Source of the DNA: Colocasia esculenta
Taxonomy: Eukaryota > Streptophyta > Magnoliopsida > Alismatales > Araceae
Assembly: GCA_014218235.1 (NCBI GenBank)
Contig: CM024766.1
Coordinates: 69,925,207 to 69,989,206 of the forward strand
Direction: 5' to 3'
Length of the DNA stretch: 64,000 nt
Position numbers and translations under genes: made by a program. Shown piece by piece: positions 23,498-33,914 of the stretch. Numbering within the stretch: position 1 is the stretch's first letter; the number at the start of each line of letters is the position of its first letter. The notes beneath the pieces were generated by a model. It made no database searches and had not been told where the DNA came from. It worked only from the letters and a program-made list of their open reading frames with translations.

Positions 23498-23859
23498 ATT
23501 CTCTGGCCAGTCATCAAGGCAAAAGCCCAATCACCCAGATAGGCACGAAGCCGAAGAAGAATGAAAGGTATTCTCGCCAAGAACTGATGCTGAAATAAAG
23601 ATTGCCATAGATGGGGGCAAAGGAATCAAATCTTCTCCTGTTCGCTACACAATGTGAATTTGTAAATTCCTTCGCCCTGCCAAAGCATGACGCCAGGAAC
23701 ACTTTATGTACAAACCCAAAAAGCAAATGAAGGCTGGGGGGGTTATTTTGCATCTTCCGCCAAATGTGATTCCAAAACTACAGCCAGCAAACCATAAAGG
23801 TAGGCTATATCAAACTCAAGCTCATGGCCAATAAGCCATCAAGGCAGGCCATATTCAAA

Positions 23860-24190
23860 CCCAAAATCCCAAATTCAAGCAATAAGCACCATTCCAGATT
23901 CTATATCAATCTCCAAATCCAAATCCAAAAGCCAGACCAAAATCCATATCAATACCCAAAACCAAATTCAAAGCCAAGTTAAACTCAAATTCCATATTCA
24001 AATCCAAATATAAACTCAAAAGCCCATAATACCACAAAGGTAAGCCAACATATTCATGTCCAAACCCAAATTCACAAATCCAAATCCAAATTTCCAATCA
24101 TAGCCAAAACTCAAATTCCAAACCATATCCAAGTTCACTTATCCATATCAAAACCAGACCCTCATCCATTCAACCATCCAAACCAGTCGA
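23860..24190 (+). repeat. CA-rich degenerate tract after pol of element A
   Basis: About 330 bases made of variants of AATCCAAATCCAAA, nearly free of G on this strand. It lies in the 3' untranslated part of pol. The stretch 23498-23860 before it has no recognisable feature. Confidence 0.55.
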
Positions 24191-24227
24191 ATGCTCAACA
24201 GCCAAGTAAAAAAAAAGAGAAAAAAGG

Positions 24228-24710
24228 GGGGTTAAGAATAGAGATACCCTGATGGACTTAAGTATACGATTCACCATATACTTAAGGGTAAAAAGATCAA
24301 AAATCCGGCTGAGGTGAAAACCCGAAAGGGCGCTTCAGGCAAAAATGGATAACCCCTCAACGTGAAAACTCGGAAGGGCGCGTTGGAAAAAGCTAAAGGG
24401 GGCCAGTCTTAGTGAAAACCCGAAAGGGCGCTAAAACTGGTAATGTAAAAAAAATAATAATAATAAAAATAAAACAAAATAGGGGTTGAAAAATAGAGAT
24501 ACCCTTATGGGCTTAAGTATACGGTTCATTGTATACTTAAGGGTAAAAAGATCAAAAAAAATCCGGCTGAGGTGAAAAACTAAAAGGGCACTTCAAGCAA
24601 AAATGGATAACCCCTCAACGTGAAAACCCGAAAGGGCGCGTTGGAAAAAGCTAAAAGGGGCCAGTCTTAGTGAAAACCCGAAAGGGCGCTAAAACTGGTA
24701 ATGTAAAAAA
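24228..24710 (+). repeat. Two tandem copies (period about 253 bp) with stem-loops at the convergent gene ends of A
   Basis: Copy 1 spans about 24228-24448, copy 2 about 24482-24710. Each has a long inverted repeat (CTTAAGTATA..TATACTTAAG, 24257-24286; CTTAAGTATAC..GTATACTTAAG, 24512-24541) followed by AAGGG. Each then has three copies of about 20 bases like GTGAAAACCCGAAAGGGCGC, which can fold as CCC-GAAA-GGG. The unit sits between pol (plus strand) and the antisense gene (minus strand). Confidence 0.75.
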
Positions 24711-24783
24711 AAAGAAAAGAAAAATGAAAATGGGGACTTCTCTGTCCTTTATTTTTACACCCACAAAGTTACAAGTCACCCTG

Positions 24784-27700
24784 TTACAAACTTACAGAGG
24801 GTGGCAGGTACCACATACAAGATAGAAAAAAGATCAAAGCAACAAGCTCACTATACAAGTCGTATGCTGTAAAACAAAGGCAGGAAGGTTTCTTCCTCTT
24901 CAGCCGTTCGGCTTCCTTGACTTTAGCAGACCTGGATTGGCGAAGGTCATCCCCGTCCTTGCCAAGGATGGCCTCCTCTTCGGAGTCTTTCACTTCATCC
25001 CTGGTCTCCTGATCCAGAGAAGACCTTGCCTCGTCAAGCTTGCGTTCCAGCCGGGTAATGTCCTTTTTTTCGCGGCCATTCTCAGCCCCCGCGTCTTCCG
25101 ACGCTTGCGCACTTCAGCAACCCGAGAGTCACGCTCATCAATATCGCTAGACAAGGAACATATGTCGCTTTCTAGAACCTGAAGCCGCTGGTCATAGGGA
25201 GCCCAGGCTACACCGGCATGACCGCGATGTACCCCGCTCCAGGTATCTTCAACAAATTTCATCCAACGATCCCGGCGGATCCCCATACGGAAGGCAGATA
25301 TAGTATGCTCCTCCAGTGCCCGTCTGATGGCCTCAATGGGTGGCGGATTTTCTGAGTCCACCACTGCTCTTACTCTACCAACAAGAAAGTTCCAAAAGCC
25401 ATCATCATCAAAACATGGAGCTTGTTGTTCACATGAAGGCCACTCTATGCCATGCCCAGACGGAGCGCCAATCTCCAGTGGTGGAGATTCACTTTCATTC
25501 AAAGGCGACATGGTACCCGCTGAAAACACCAGTAGACAAAAAGGAATAATTAGCGGAAGGAAAGCAAGAAAAGTACAAGCAAAGAAGTAAGTCAGTATAT
25601 TTCACCTAGCGGGGGATCCCTATCCCCCACCCCCACCTCGGGACTTGAGGGACGGACGAAATCTACCGGCTCGGAATAAAATCCTTGAGAGGTAGAGGGA
25701 AGGTCCGATGGATGTGAGTTAAACTGCTCTCCATCAAATGGCAAGACGGGCGGCGCAGGATTGTGATCTGTCTGCTGAAAACCCCCGCCGTCACCCGCGG
25801 TGCCTCCTACCTGGAATGCGGAGTAAGCTGAAGGCTCTAAAAATGGGCTTACGGCACTTCCCCAAGGCAGAAAGGAAAAATTGGCCGCAGGCATAGAATA
25901 CGGATCCACTGTCCCCCATGAAAATAGCTCATTGCAGAATCCTTGCCCTTTTAAAAAAAAATGTGACAAGGAAGAGGCTGTCGTGAGTAATGTGAAAAAA
26001 AATATATAGTGGTGCCAGGACCGCATGCAAGCTCAGAAGGATAAACTCACCAAAAGGAGCCGCTTCTACAGGAGTAGGTTCTTCAACGGGCACTGGAATA
26101 TAAACTTCCCCAAGAGCAGAAGAATATTGTCCCATCGAAGCTCCCAGTTCGGAAAAAGTAAAGCTTGGGTTACCACCGCCTGTTGCTGCCGTCCCGGAAA
26201 ATCCAAACTGGGGTGGCGCGTCCTCATTCTCATGCGAGACGCCGACAGTCGCCTACGAGGTGCTCCCGTATTCTTCTCCATAAAGGGGAGGGGAACCTCC
26301 AGGCAAGGAATCCCGGTCATTTGAAGGGACCGGGATGGCATCTTCCTCATCTGTCTCATTACACGAGGCAGAAGAACCTGTAATTGAAGGAGAGTATACA
26401 TACAAAAAAAAGGAGGGGGAGAATTAGTAGAAAGGGAGGGGCGGAGAGAGTCCGAAGGATGACTATGATGAGAAAAGAAAAAAATAGTGAGCAAAGTGTA
26501 CCATCTGAGGAGGCATAGACCACCTCCTTGTTCTTATCAGCTATCTTATTTCTAGAAGAAGAGGAAGTGTCTCGGCGAACCTCATTATTCCTGTCTCCGC
26601 CGATTTTTAGAATCGGGGCAGCTGGAAATTTGAGATAAAAGTGTTACAAAAAAAAAAAGCGGAGGGAGAAAGATATACCTGATGATTCTGGTGGAGGTAT
26701 CGGCATTAGCCGGGAAAAGCTGACCAAACAAATATCTCCCACCTTTTTCATGATATTCCGGACATCCTGGAATGTTACGGCATTCTCCAGCCGAGGTATA
26801 AACTCCAAAGGGCCGGCTTGTCCAATGGCATTTATAAGATGCCTTTCCCAGCGCGCCCATGCTTGATGGCCAGCGCTCTCCGGAGGCAGTTTCGTCGATA
26901 AAGGAACTGTAGGAGAATGGCCGCAGTCAGACAATAAGTGGCTCCACCAACAGTATTCTGAGAGCCTGGCATTGTTAGTTGGAGCCTTCTGCCAGAAAAG
27001 TTCCATAGGTGCCAGACGCGTCATCTCCCCCTGATAATAACACTTATCAGGTTCAGAGTCAGCCTTCGGTGGCGCCTCGGACCTATGTCGCTCGGTATAC
27101 CAGCGAGCCAAGCTTGAAAAATGCTTATCAAGAAATTCCTTGTCAATATCAATCAGAGGAAGACCCTTCTTTTTAAGACGAGAGTCTTCGGTCTCCCTCA
27201 GCTTCCGGCGGGAAAATCGAAAAATGCTGCTACCATCGAACCACCATCGGGCATAATAAAGATCCATACGCCCTACTGCATCAGAAGATGGAATAGCACA
27301 GGTAGAGCTTGTCTCCTTCCGACAGAAATAGTTCCACCAGCCTGCCGCGGTCATATGAACATCATGACTGCGGCTGAGACGAAGTGGTAGTGGAAATTCA
27401 GCATGCGGTGGAATTGACTGATCATATCCGAAATTTCTGGCGAATCGTGAAGGGTAGTAAGGCTCCGTTATGAGAGTCGTTCCCCCACGATGTACCAGTA
27501 CCCCTGGTCGGATACAATATAACCAGTCCTGATATAAGGACTGACCGGACTTGTCACTGTTCGGCAAATAATAATCCACTCCACTTGAAGTCTGAAGAAT
27601 ATGGGGCCTGGCGCCTCGGGATGCATTATCGAACTGAAGAAGCCTTTGTTCGCCCTGCGGGAGGAAGGATAAGTTGGAGCGAGCATCCACAAGTTCTGTT

Positions 27701-29340
27701 AATGGATCCCCTGAAGGCCGATTCCTGAATGATAAAATCAAGGGAGCTGTTGGGCGAGGCAAGTCGATGGTCTGGCATAACCCGGGCAATAAAAGACCCG
27801 CCCACGCACTCAAATAATGAGTAGGCAGTTGGGTCTTCCGATCCCGAGGACTGGGATGTGAGCTTAGCGATCCCAGCCCATGGAATATGTTAGCCAGAGC
27901 AGCAGGGGCTATGGCAAGTTGGTGACCTTCGGCCAAAAGACAGGCGGGATAAATTAATCCCGGCCGAAGCATTTCCTCCTCTCCATGTGGAATCACAAAG
28001 CTCGATAGCCAATACACCAAATACGCGGCCAAATAGGTGCGATCTGGTAGCTGTCGAGGGTTCCACCCCTTGTCCTTTGGGGCATAAATGTATCGCCCCT
28101 GAGAAGGCTTCTTCACCTCCAACTGCTGATATTCTTCCAAATGGCGGCCTTCTGCTGTGAAATTATCAAAGAAACAGAACGGCCCGTTGTAAAAATAACG
28201 AAGCCAGGCATTGTGACTCACTCTCATTGTTGAAGAAGAAAAGGAGGCTCCGTCTTTTCTTCCGATGTAAGCCAAGTCCCTCCATACCTTCGTCAAGTAG
28301 CGAAGACTGTACGGGAGGACGTACCGCCCGAAGCCGTCACTACGATGGCTATGCAAGTCACTCAGGACGACCTCTTCATAGAAACGACCAGATATCGACA
28401 GTCCGGAGATGCGGTGGAAACTCCACAAGTCAATACAAGTTTCACCCTCGGCTGTCCCAAAGGTGTTCCACCGGGGATTGAATCTTTCTACCAGGGCTTG
28501 GAGAATTCCCGTATAACACGGGTAGTTGTATAGGGCTGCTTCGACTGCTCCATAGATACCAGATAACTTGAGGAGTTCGTCATAATGATGCAGAACCCCC
28601 GTCAGCCACTCTAAGGCCCCATAATGAAAGACATGGGAAGGGAGGACTCACCATTTCCCATACCAGCTAGGGGCAGTATGGTCAACAATTCGGTCCAGAA
28701 GGCACCGATTGTCGCGGCCACCAGAAGCATACCGATAATCACTAGGCATCAACTGTAGGCCATCACACTCCATCGCGGTCTTGTGGCGATTATCTAAGCT
28801 CCAGATCGCCGGGGAAATTTTCTGTGGCCGGGCATAGCAGTCACAATCTGAACTAAAAGGGCCCAAGTCACTGGCCGCTGGTAGCCATTCCGAAACAGCA
28901 AACCCCACAGGGAAGCTGGGATAAGAAAAAGTGCAGGTACCAAAAAGGCTATCACGAGACTTCAGAATGGCAAATTCCAGATATCTCCTCTCCGCAGATA
29001 GGCAGGGATCATCAGCAGACATATGAGAAGGAATGAGCCATGAAACAAAGGAATATAGTTCCTTGTCCACCGGAAAGTGCCTGGGGTAATCCTCCTTCCG
29101 CAAATAGTGGTAGCAATCTCTCCGACGGCTGATGCGTGAGCGATCTACCTTGCCATTAGAAGGAAGATCATCAGAACTAACAGCGGCAACAGCATAATGA
29201 CCACTGTCCAACGAGAATAAGTTGGCTCTCGTGACATAGGGCTCCTCCAAGACGGGCATCATGACACCCCTCGGAGTAACTCCGTCACGAGTCTTTTGAG
29301 TATAATTGTCGCGGCATAGAAACTTCTTGCCTCGAGGCAT
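24784..29340 (-). pseudogene. Spliced antisense gene of element A: plant mobile domain (PMD) protein with coiled-coil tail
   Basis: Five exons join in a constant phase: 29340-26679, 26621-26502, 26377-26051, 25947-25606 and 25519-24784, all with GT-AG borders. Exon 1 starts MPRGKKFLCRDNY and holds a domain of the 'aminotransferase-like, plant mobile domain' type (PF10536), with segments GILQALVERFNP, FHRISGLSISGR, RTYLAAYLVYWLSSFVIPHG and APAALANIFHGLG. Exons 2-4 are acidic, Ser/Pro-rich. Exon 5 ends in a charged coiled coil. Breaks: TGA at 28650, TAG at 26255, and a one-base shift between about 25130 and 25060. PMD proteins are shared by transposons and host silencing-related genes (MAIN/MAIL). 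The role in the element is unknown. Confidence 0.8.
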
Positions 29341-29542
29341 GATGAAAGCCTAAAAAGATACAGAGAAAGGGACGAATGAGAGAGGGAAATGAAGACATCA
29401 AGCCCAGCGGAACAAGATTCCAAAGGCAGAAGCAACAGCCAAAAAAATATATAGTAATAATATCTCAGAATGCAAGGCGGAATCCTAAACAAGAATCTTC
29501 ACGAGCCACGTATCGTCACTTATCAATTCCGGCACGTATCCC

Positions 29543-29554
29543 GTGGGGGGCATT
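29543..29554 (+). other. Polypurine tract of element A
   Basis: GTGGGGGGCATT directly precedes the 3' LTR start TGTTGAACC at 29555, the place where plus-strand DNA synthesis is primed. Confidence 0.65.
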
Positions 29555-30159
29555 TGTTGAACCCCAAAAGTTGTGGTGGATATCTGCCAGAAGAGAAGTG
29601 GATAAGTCATTATATAGTGGTTCACCAAACTAGCTAGTTGAGGTCCAGTTCACAATGGCCCAACAAGTTAGTTAAGTAGCCCGCTTAAAAAGGTTGTTGG
29701 ACCTTAAAAGGTAGTTGATAGCTACCAAAGAGGAGGTTGAATTCAGCAAACCAGTTAGGTAACTCATTTGAAAAGCTAAGTGAGCTATGGTTAAAGTAAC
29801 CCCACAGTTACTTGTTACTTAAATGACAGGACAATCCAAGGATCTTCCTCCAAGTTAAACAAGGAAGGCTGGTCCTCAAGTGGCATCAAGCCCCCGAGTA
29901 AATCAAAGTTCAAGAAGGTACTTCTCTCTGTACAAAACGTGGCATGGAAAAATCCGGCAGACAAGGTCTACAAGACCAAGTACAAAGAACAAGTACAAGC
30001 GCAAGCTCGAGATGGAATTCCGAAGCTTTGCAGAGTTAATCTTTCGCCGAACAGAACTCCGAGGAGAAACAAAATCTCCAGCACCTCCAACAATTCAGCA
30101 CATTTAAAATGGGGTGTAGGGGGGGGGGGGGGGTGTATTTATAGAAATTTCTTCCCCCC

Positions 30160-30412
30160 ACCCATCGGTTAGGAGACCCCTAACCAATGGTGACATCATG
30201 GTGATGTCACCATCGATTAAGGGGTTCTTCCCCCTAACCAATGGTGAATCACCATCGGTTAAGGGGACCCCTAATCGATGGTGACCATCCGATGTCACCA
30301 TCGGTTAAGGGGACTCCTCCCCTAACCGATGGTGATGTCATGATGACTCACCATCGGTTAGGGGACCCCTAACCGATAGTGACATCATCCTGAGTCACCA
30401 TCGGTTAGGGAT
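30160..30412. repeat. U3 palindrome cluster, right LTR of A
   Basis: Same CATCGGTTA / TAACCGATG inverted units as at 11012-11205 but with six copies and about 60 bases longer. The two LTRs were identical at insertion, so this cluster has gained or lost units since. A run of 15 G (30119-30133) lies just upstream, against 7 G in the left LTR. Confidence 0.68.
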
Positions 30413-30426
30413 GGGGGGCCTTCCCC

Positions 30427-30433
30427 TATAAAA
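30427..30433 (+). promoter_or_regulatory. TATA box, right LTR of A
   Basis: TATAAAA equivalent to that at 11233-11239, downstream of the palindrome cluster. Confidence 0.65.
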
Positions 30434-30713
30434 GGCCCCCTATTCTCCTGAAAGCAAAAAGAGAGGCTTCCACCCATAAGGTCCTCGGCGGAGCCCTTGC
30501 GCAGTGATCTCCCTGTACTGTCCAAAAATTCCAGAAAATTGCAAGAAGCTTTTTCCCCTTTGAAACCTCTTCTCCACTTGTTCTCCCATCTTCCCTCTAT
30601 TTGGCGTGAAGGCATTGATACTTCCTTGGCTTGATGGAGAGGCGTGGAGTGACCTGATAATGCGAGAAGAATAAGGAGATTCCCTTATGCGGCATCGACA
30701 TCTCCTTTATCTC

Positions 30714-33700
30714 TGTAACACCCCGGAAATTTAGTGATTTAGAATTAAAGGAGAATAAATAAATTCCGTAATTATTGGAACGATAAAACTTACGTACCAT
30801 TATCGTACGAGAGAAAACACATCGGGGAAATTGTAACACGGAAGAATAACCCAACCATAAATTAAATAAACATGTTGGAGAGACTTACAACATTATGTAT
30901 TAATAACCCATTAACAAGATTGGGCCAACGGAGTACATTTGGCCCAAGGATAAAAATTGGGACAAGGAAATACCCAGAAATTCGTGTATGTAATTATGCA
31001 ATAATTAGGGAGGGCAATTTAGGGTTAAAATATGGGTGATTAGTCATGTAAGGTAAGCCAAAACCGAACCCAACTCTAAGAGGTGGTTTCCTAACCTTTG
31101 CTACCTCCTTTGGGTGAGAGAATCCCAGATTTTATGGAAAGTAGGAAACAGAATTCGCAGCCCCTTTCTTAGTCCCGTTAGGACTTGTTGGTACACCCTA
31201 AATCTATAAGAACTCGTTCTGAAACTCTTGGGGAAGGTTTAGCAACAAGTTGGGGTAGTGAGCAGCAAGTTTGGAGCGCTGGAGGAGTAGAGAACGGCCG
31301 GGGAAAACGTGGTCTTCCCCAACCTCGCTCTGCATCAACCCAGAAATCTGCAGAGAGTTCTTAGCATTCAAAGGTAGGTGTTCTCGGGCCAAGATTAAAG
31401 GAAACCAACACCATCATGTAGATCTTAGAGTCTAGATTCATTTGCAGTTGGTTTGACTAATTTTTATGGAGTACACATTGTGTATTCGTAGTTTTTCCTA
31501 AGTCGCGCACAGTTAGAGCTTTTCCCGTTCTTCTTATTATGCACGCGATTCAAGACCGAATTAGACTAAACTTCCTTCATGAAAGTTCTTCTACTTGTAG
31601 TCACAATCATCTTTTATGTTGGACGTTTTGTCCAAAAATCTTTCGTTAGAGAGTTATAAGCATAGTAGGAGAGTCTCTACATGATACTGCGATTTCGGGC
31701 CGCACTTAGCTTTATGTTCTTCACATGTTTTCTTGGGATTCGAGACCGAATCTGATCAAACCTCCAACATCAAAGTTCTTCTACTAGTTGTCCTCGTCAT
31801 CTTTCGTGTTGAACGTTTTGTCTAAATGTCATTCGTTAGAGAGTTATAAGAGGGGAAAGTGAATCGCTGCATGAGACGTATTTTCTGGTTACACTTGACT
31901 TATATGTTTTTTTTCTGGGAGGGCCACTAGTGTCGACACTACTTGATCTAGTGTCGACACACTGTCCCAAAACAGCCCAAAAGGTGTTCTGGGAGGGTCT
32001 CTAGTGTCGACACTACCTGATCTAGTGTCGACACTACCTGATCTAGTGTCGACACACTGTCCCGTATTGGCCCAGAAGTTTTCTGAGAGGGTCTCTAGTG
32101 TCGACACTACCTGATCTAGTGTCGACACACTGTCCCATATTGGCCAGAAGGTTTTCTGGAAGCTGTCTCTAGTGTCGACACTACTTGATCTAGTATCGAC
32201 ACTACTTGACCAGTTTTGCATTATTTTGTCTTGTGTTTGAAGCATTATGTCGACACCAGTAAGCATTGTGTCGACACTACACTTACAAAAAAATTGCATA
32301 TTTTGGGTCTGATCATTTCATGATGTCTACTAGCATGTACATGATGTTATATAGTATGCATGGACCTAAAATAAATCAACCCATTGAAAAATAGTAATGA
32401 TATGAATACGATTCTAATGTGTAATTGTGATTGATGTTATGTCCATTGGGTTATCTTGTGATCTTGCTTATTGTCAATTGATAAGATAAGAATATGATAT
32501 GAATGTGGGGATGAATACATGTTAGTATGGACTTGTTAGTGGTGTTAATGTCATGATTTGCATATGAGTTTCAATAGTTACATGTTTTCCGGTGTTCAAT
32601 TAATTATTTGTCAATTGCATACTTGTTAGGAAAAATTTGTGACTCATCACTTACACTTTTACACGAATAGGTACACCCTCCTTGGGGAAATTGAGAGCAC
32701 ATGTTCTGCATATGATCTGTCTTTAGAAACATCCTCATGTCAAGACATTAATGAATTATGAAACATAAGATACGTCGTTATCTTGCCTTGTTTCCTTGAG
32801 CTATTTGTCATACCTTGACTCTATGAATGATCATGTTCCTTTTACTATGAGCTTGTCATTGAAACTCTGTGACCATAATATGAATCTGTTTATTCGGCAC
32901 AACGTGGGACTCCGGTCCAAATTTGATCCAATGCCTGTGCAATAGGGGCCTGGTCCGGTCCTGGGGAGGAGCGCCCCAACGTACTTATTAACCGCGGGAG
33001 TATGGACTTCTGGTGCTTGGCATAGCACAAACAAATAAGCAAGATTAGTGTGAATGTCCCTTTGTTTGATATGATAAGTCTGATTTGATCTGATATGATA
33101 TGATTTGATATGATACGTCTGATCATGTGAATGCATGATATCTGTCTGAATATGGCCAATCTCTTTTGATACGATCCTATTCTTGAAATATCTGTCCACT
33201 GTATATATGCAACTCAACATTTGATCTGAAATGATATCCGTTCTACTCTGCTATTCGGTCTGTTAGTATTGCATGCATTGTCATCATATTCATGATCATA
33301 TCTTGCCTATTTAAAATGTTAATCATGTATATTAGTGCCCGCACAATATTGAGATGTAAATCCTACTGAGCTAGTTCGCTCACCCCTATCATCCTGCCCT
33401 TTTCAGGTAGCGATGAGGAACCAGTGGAGTCCGATGGGGCAGGGCAAGAGTGATGAGCACCCGCCATATAAGTAGTTGACAGTTTAGGAGTAGATATTTG
33501 AGTAGTCTATGTAATAGTGAAACTTTTCTGGAAGTTTTATTTGAATAATGGACCCTTTAGCTGGTTCTTTGTATGCAAGGTTGTAACTAGATGAATGGAA
33601 TGGAATAAAGTATACTTTTGGTGACCATATTATAGTCTCGAATGTGTTCTTCTGTTTAATTGTGACTCTGTGTTATTTAACGGTGATACGTTTATTTGTA

Positions 33701-33751
33701 TCGTTCACGTCCCCCGGTATTTATTCTGCTGCTAAATATCGGGACGTGACA
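30714..33751 (+). repeat. 5' LTR of element B (3038 bp)
   Basis: It begins TGTAACACCCCGG and ends CGGGACGTGACA. The two ends are extended imperfect inverted repeats of each other. A minisatellite of palindromes sits at 31921-32280. The rest holds no gene. Open frames on either strand here are chance or repeat-driven. Confidence 0.93.
31921..32280. repeat. Palindrome minisatellite in the 5' LTR of B (four units)
   Basis: Units of about 65-95 bases, each with two or three copies of TAGTGTCGACACTA or TAGTGTCGACACAC around GTCGAC. AGTGTCGACACT is a perfect palindrome. Four units are present here and three in the 3' LTR, which accounts for the 94-bp length difference of the LTRs. Confidence 0.82.
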
Positions 33752-33753
33752 GT

Positions 33754-33767
33754 TGGTATCAGAGCCT
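33754..33767 (+). other. Primer binding site of element B (initiator tRNA-Met)
   Basis: TGGTATCAGAGCCT starts two bases after the LTR and is the standard plant initiator tRNA-Met primer sequence. Confidence 0.9.
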
Positions 33768-33914
33768 AAACTTTAGGGTCCAAGAGAAATAGGAACATAG
33801 AATGAAATTAGATCACACGAGTCAACATCTGTCGTACCTAATGTGAGCATGGGTAGAACCATGGGAATAGAAGACACATGTGATACATTTAGATGACTGA
33901 CTCATATTATTATC

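Larger units (their letters stand above)
29555..30713 (+). repeat. 3' LTR of element A, part 1
   Basis: It matches 10436 onward of the left LTR until element B interrupts it. It continues at 41299. The last five bases (ATCTC, 30709-30713) are the left target duplication of element B, altered by one C-to-T change. Confidence 0.92.

Noticed and set aside
23906..24097. Minus-strand frame rich in Phe, Gly, Leu
   Set aside because: It is a translation of the CCAAAT low-complexity tract.
28611..28651. GT-AG intron of 41 bases in the PMD gene
   Set aside because: Too short for a plant intron, and reading straight through keeps the frame with only one TGA, so a point mutation is the simpler reading.
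31889..32299. Minus-strand frame with repeated SVDTR segments (also 39477-39749)
   Set aside because: It is a translation of the GTCGAC palindrome minisatellite in the LTRs of B, with no start context or family.
32831..33220. 129-codon minus-strand frame present in both LTRs of B
   Set aside because: Duplicated only because the LTR is duplicated; no domain, and codon use looks random.
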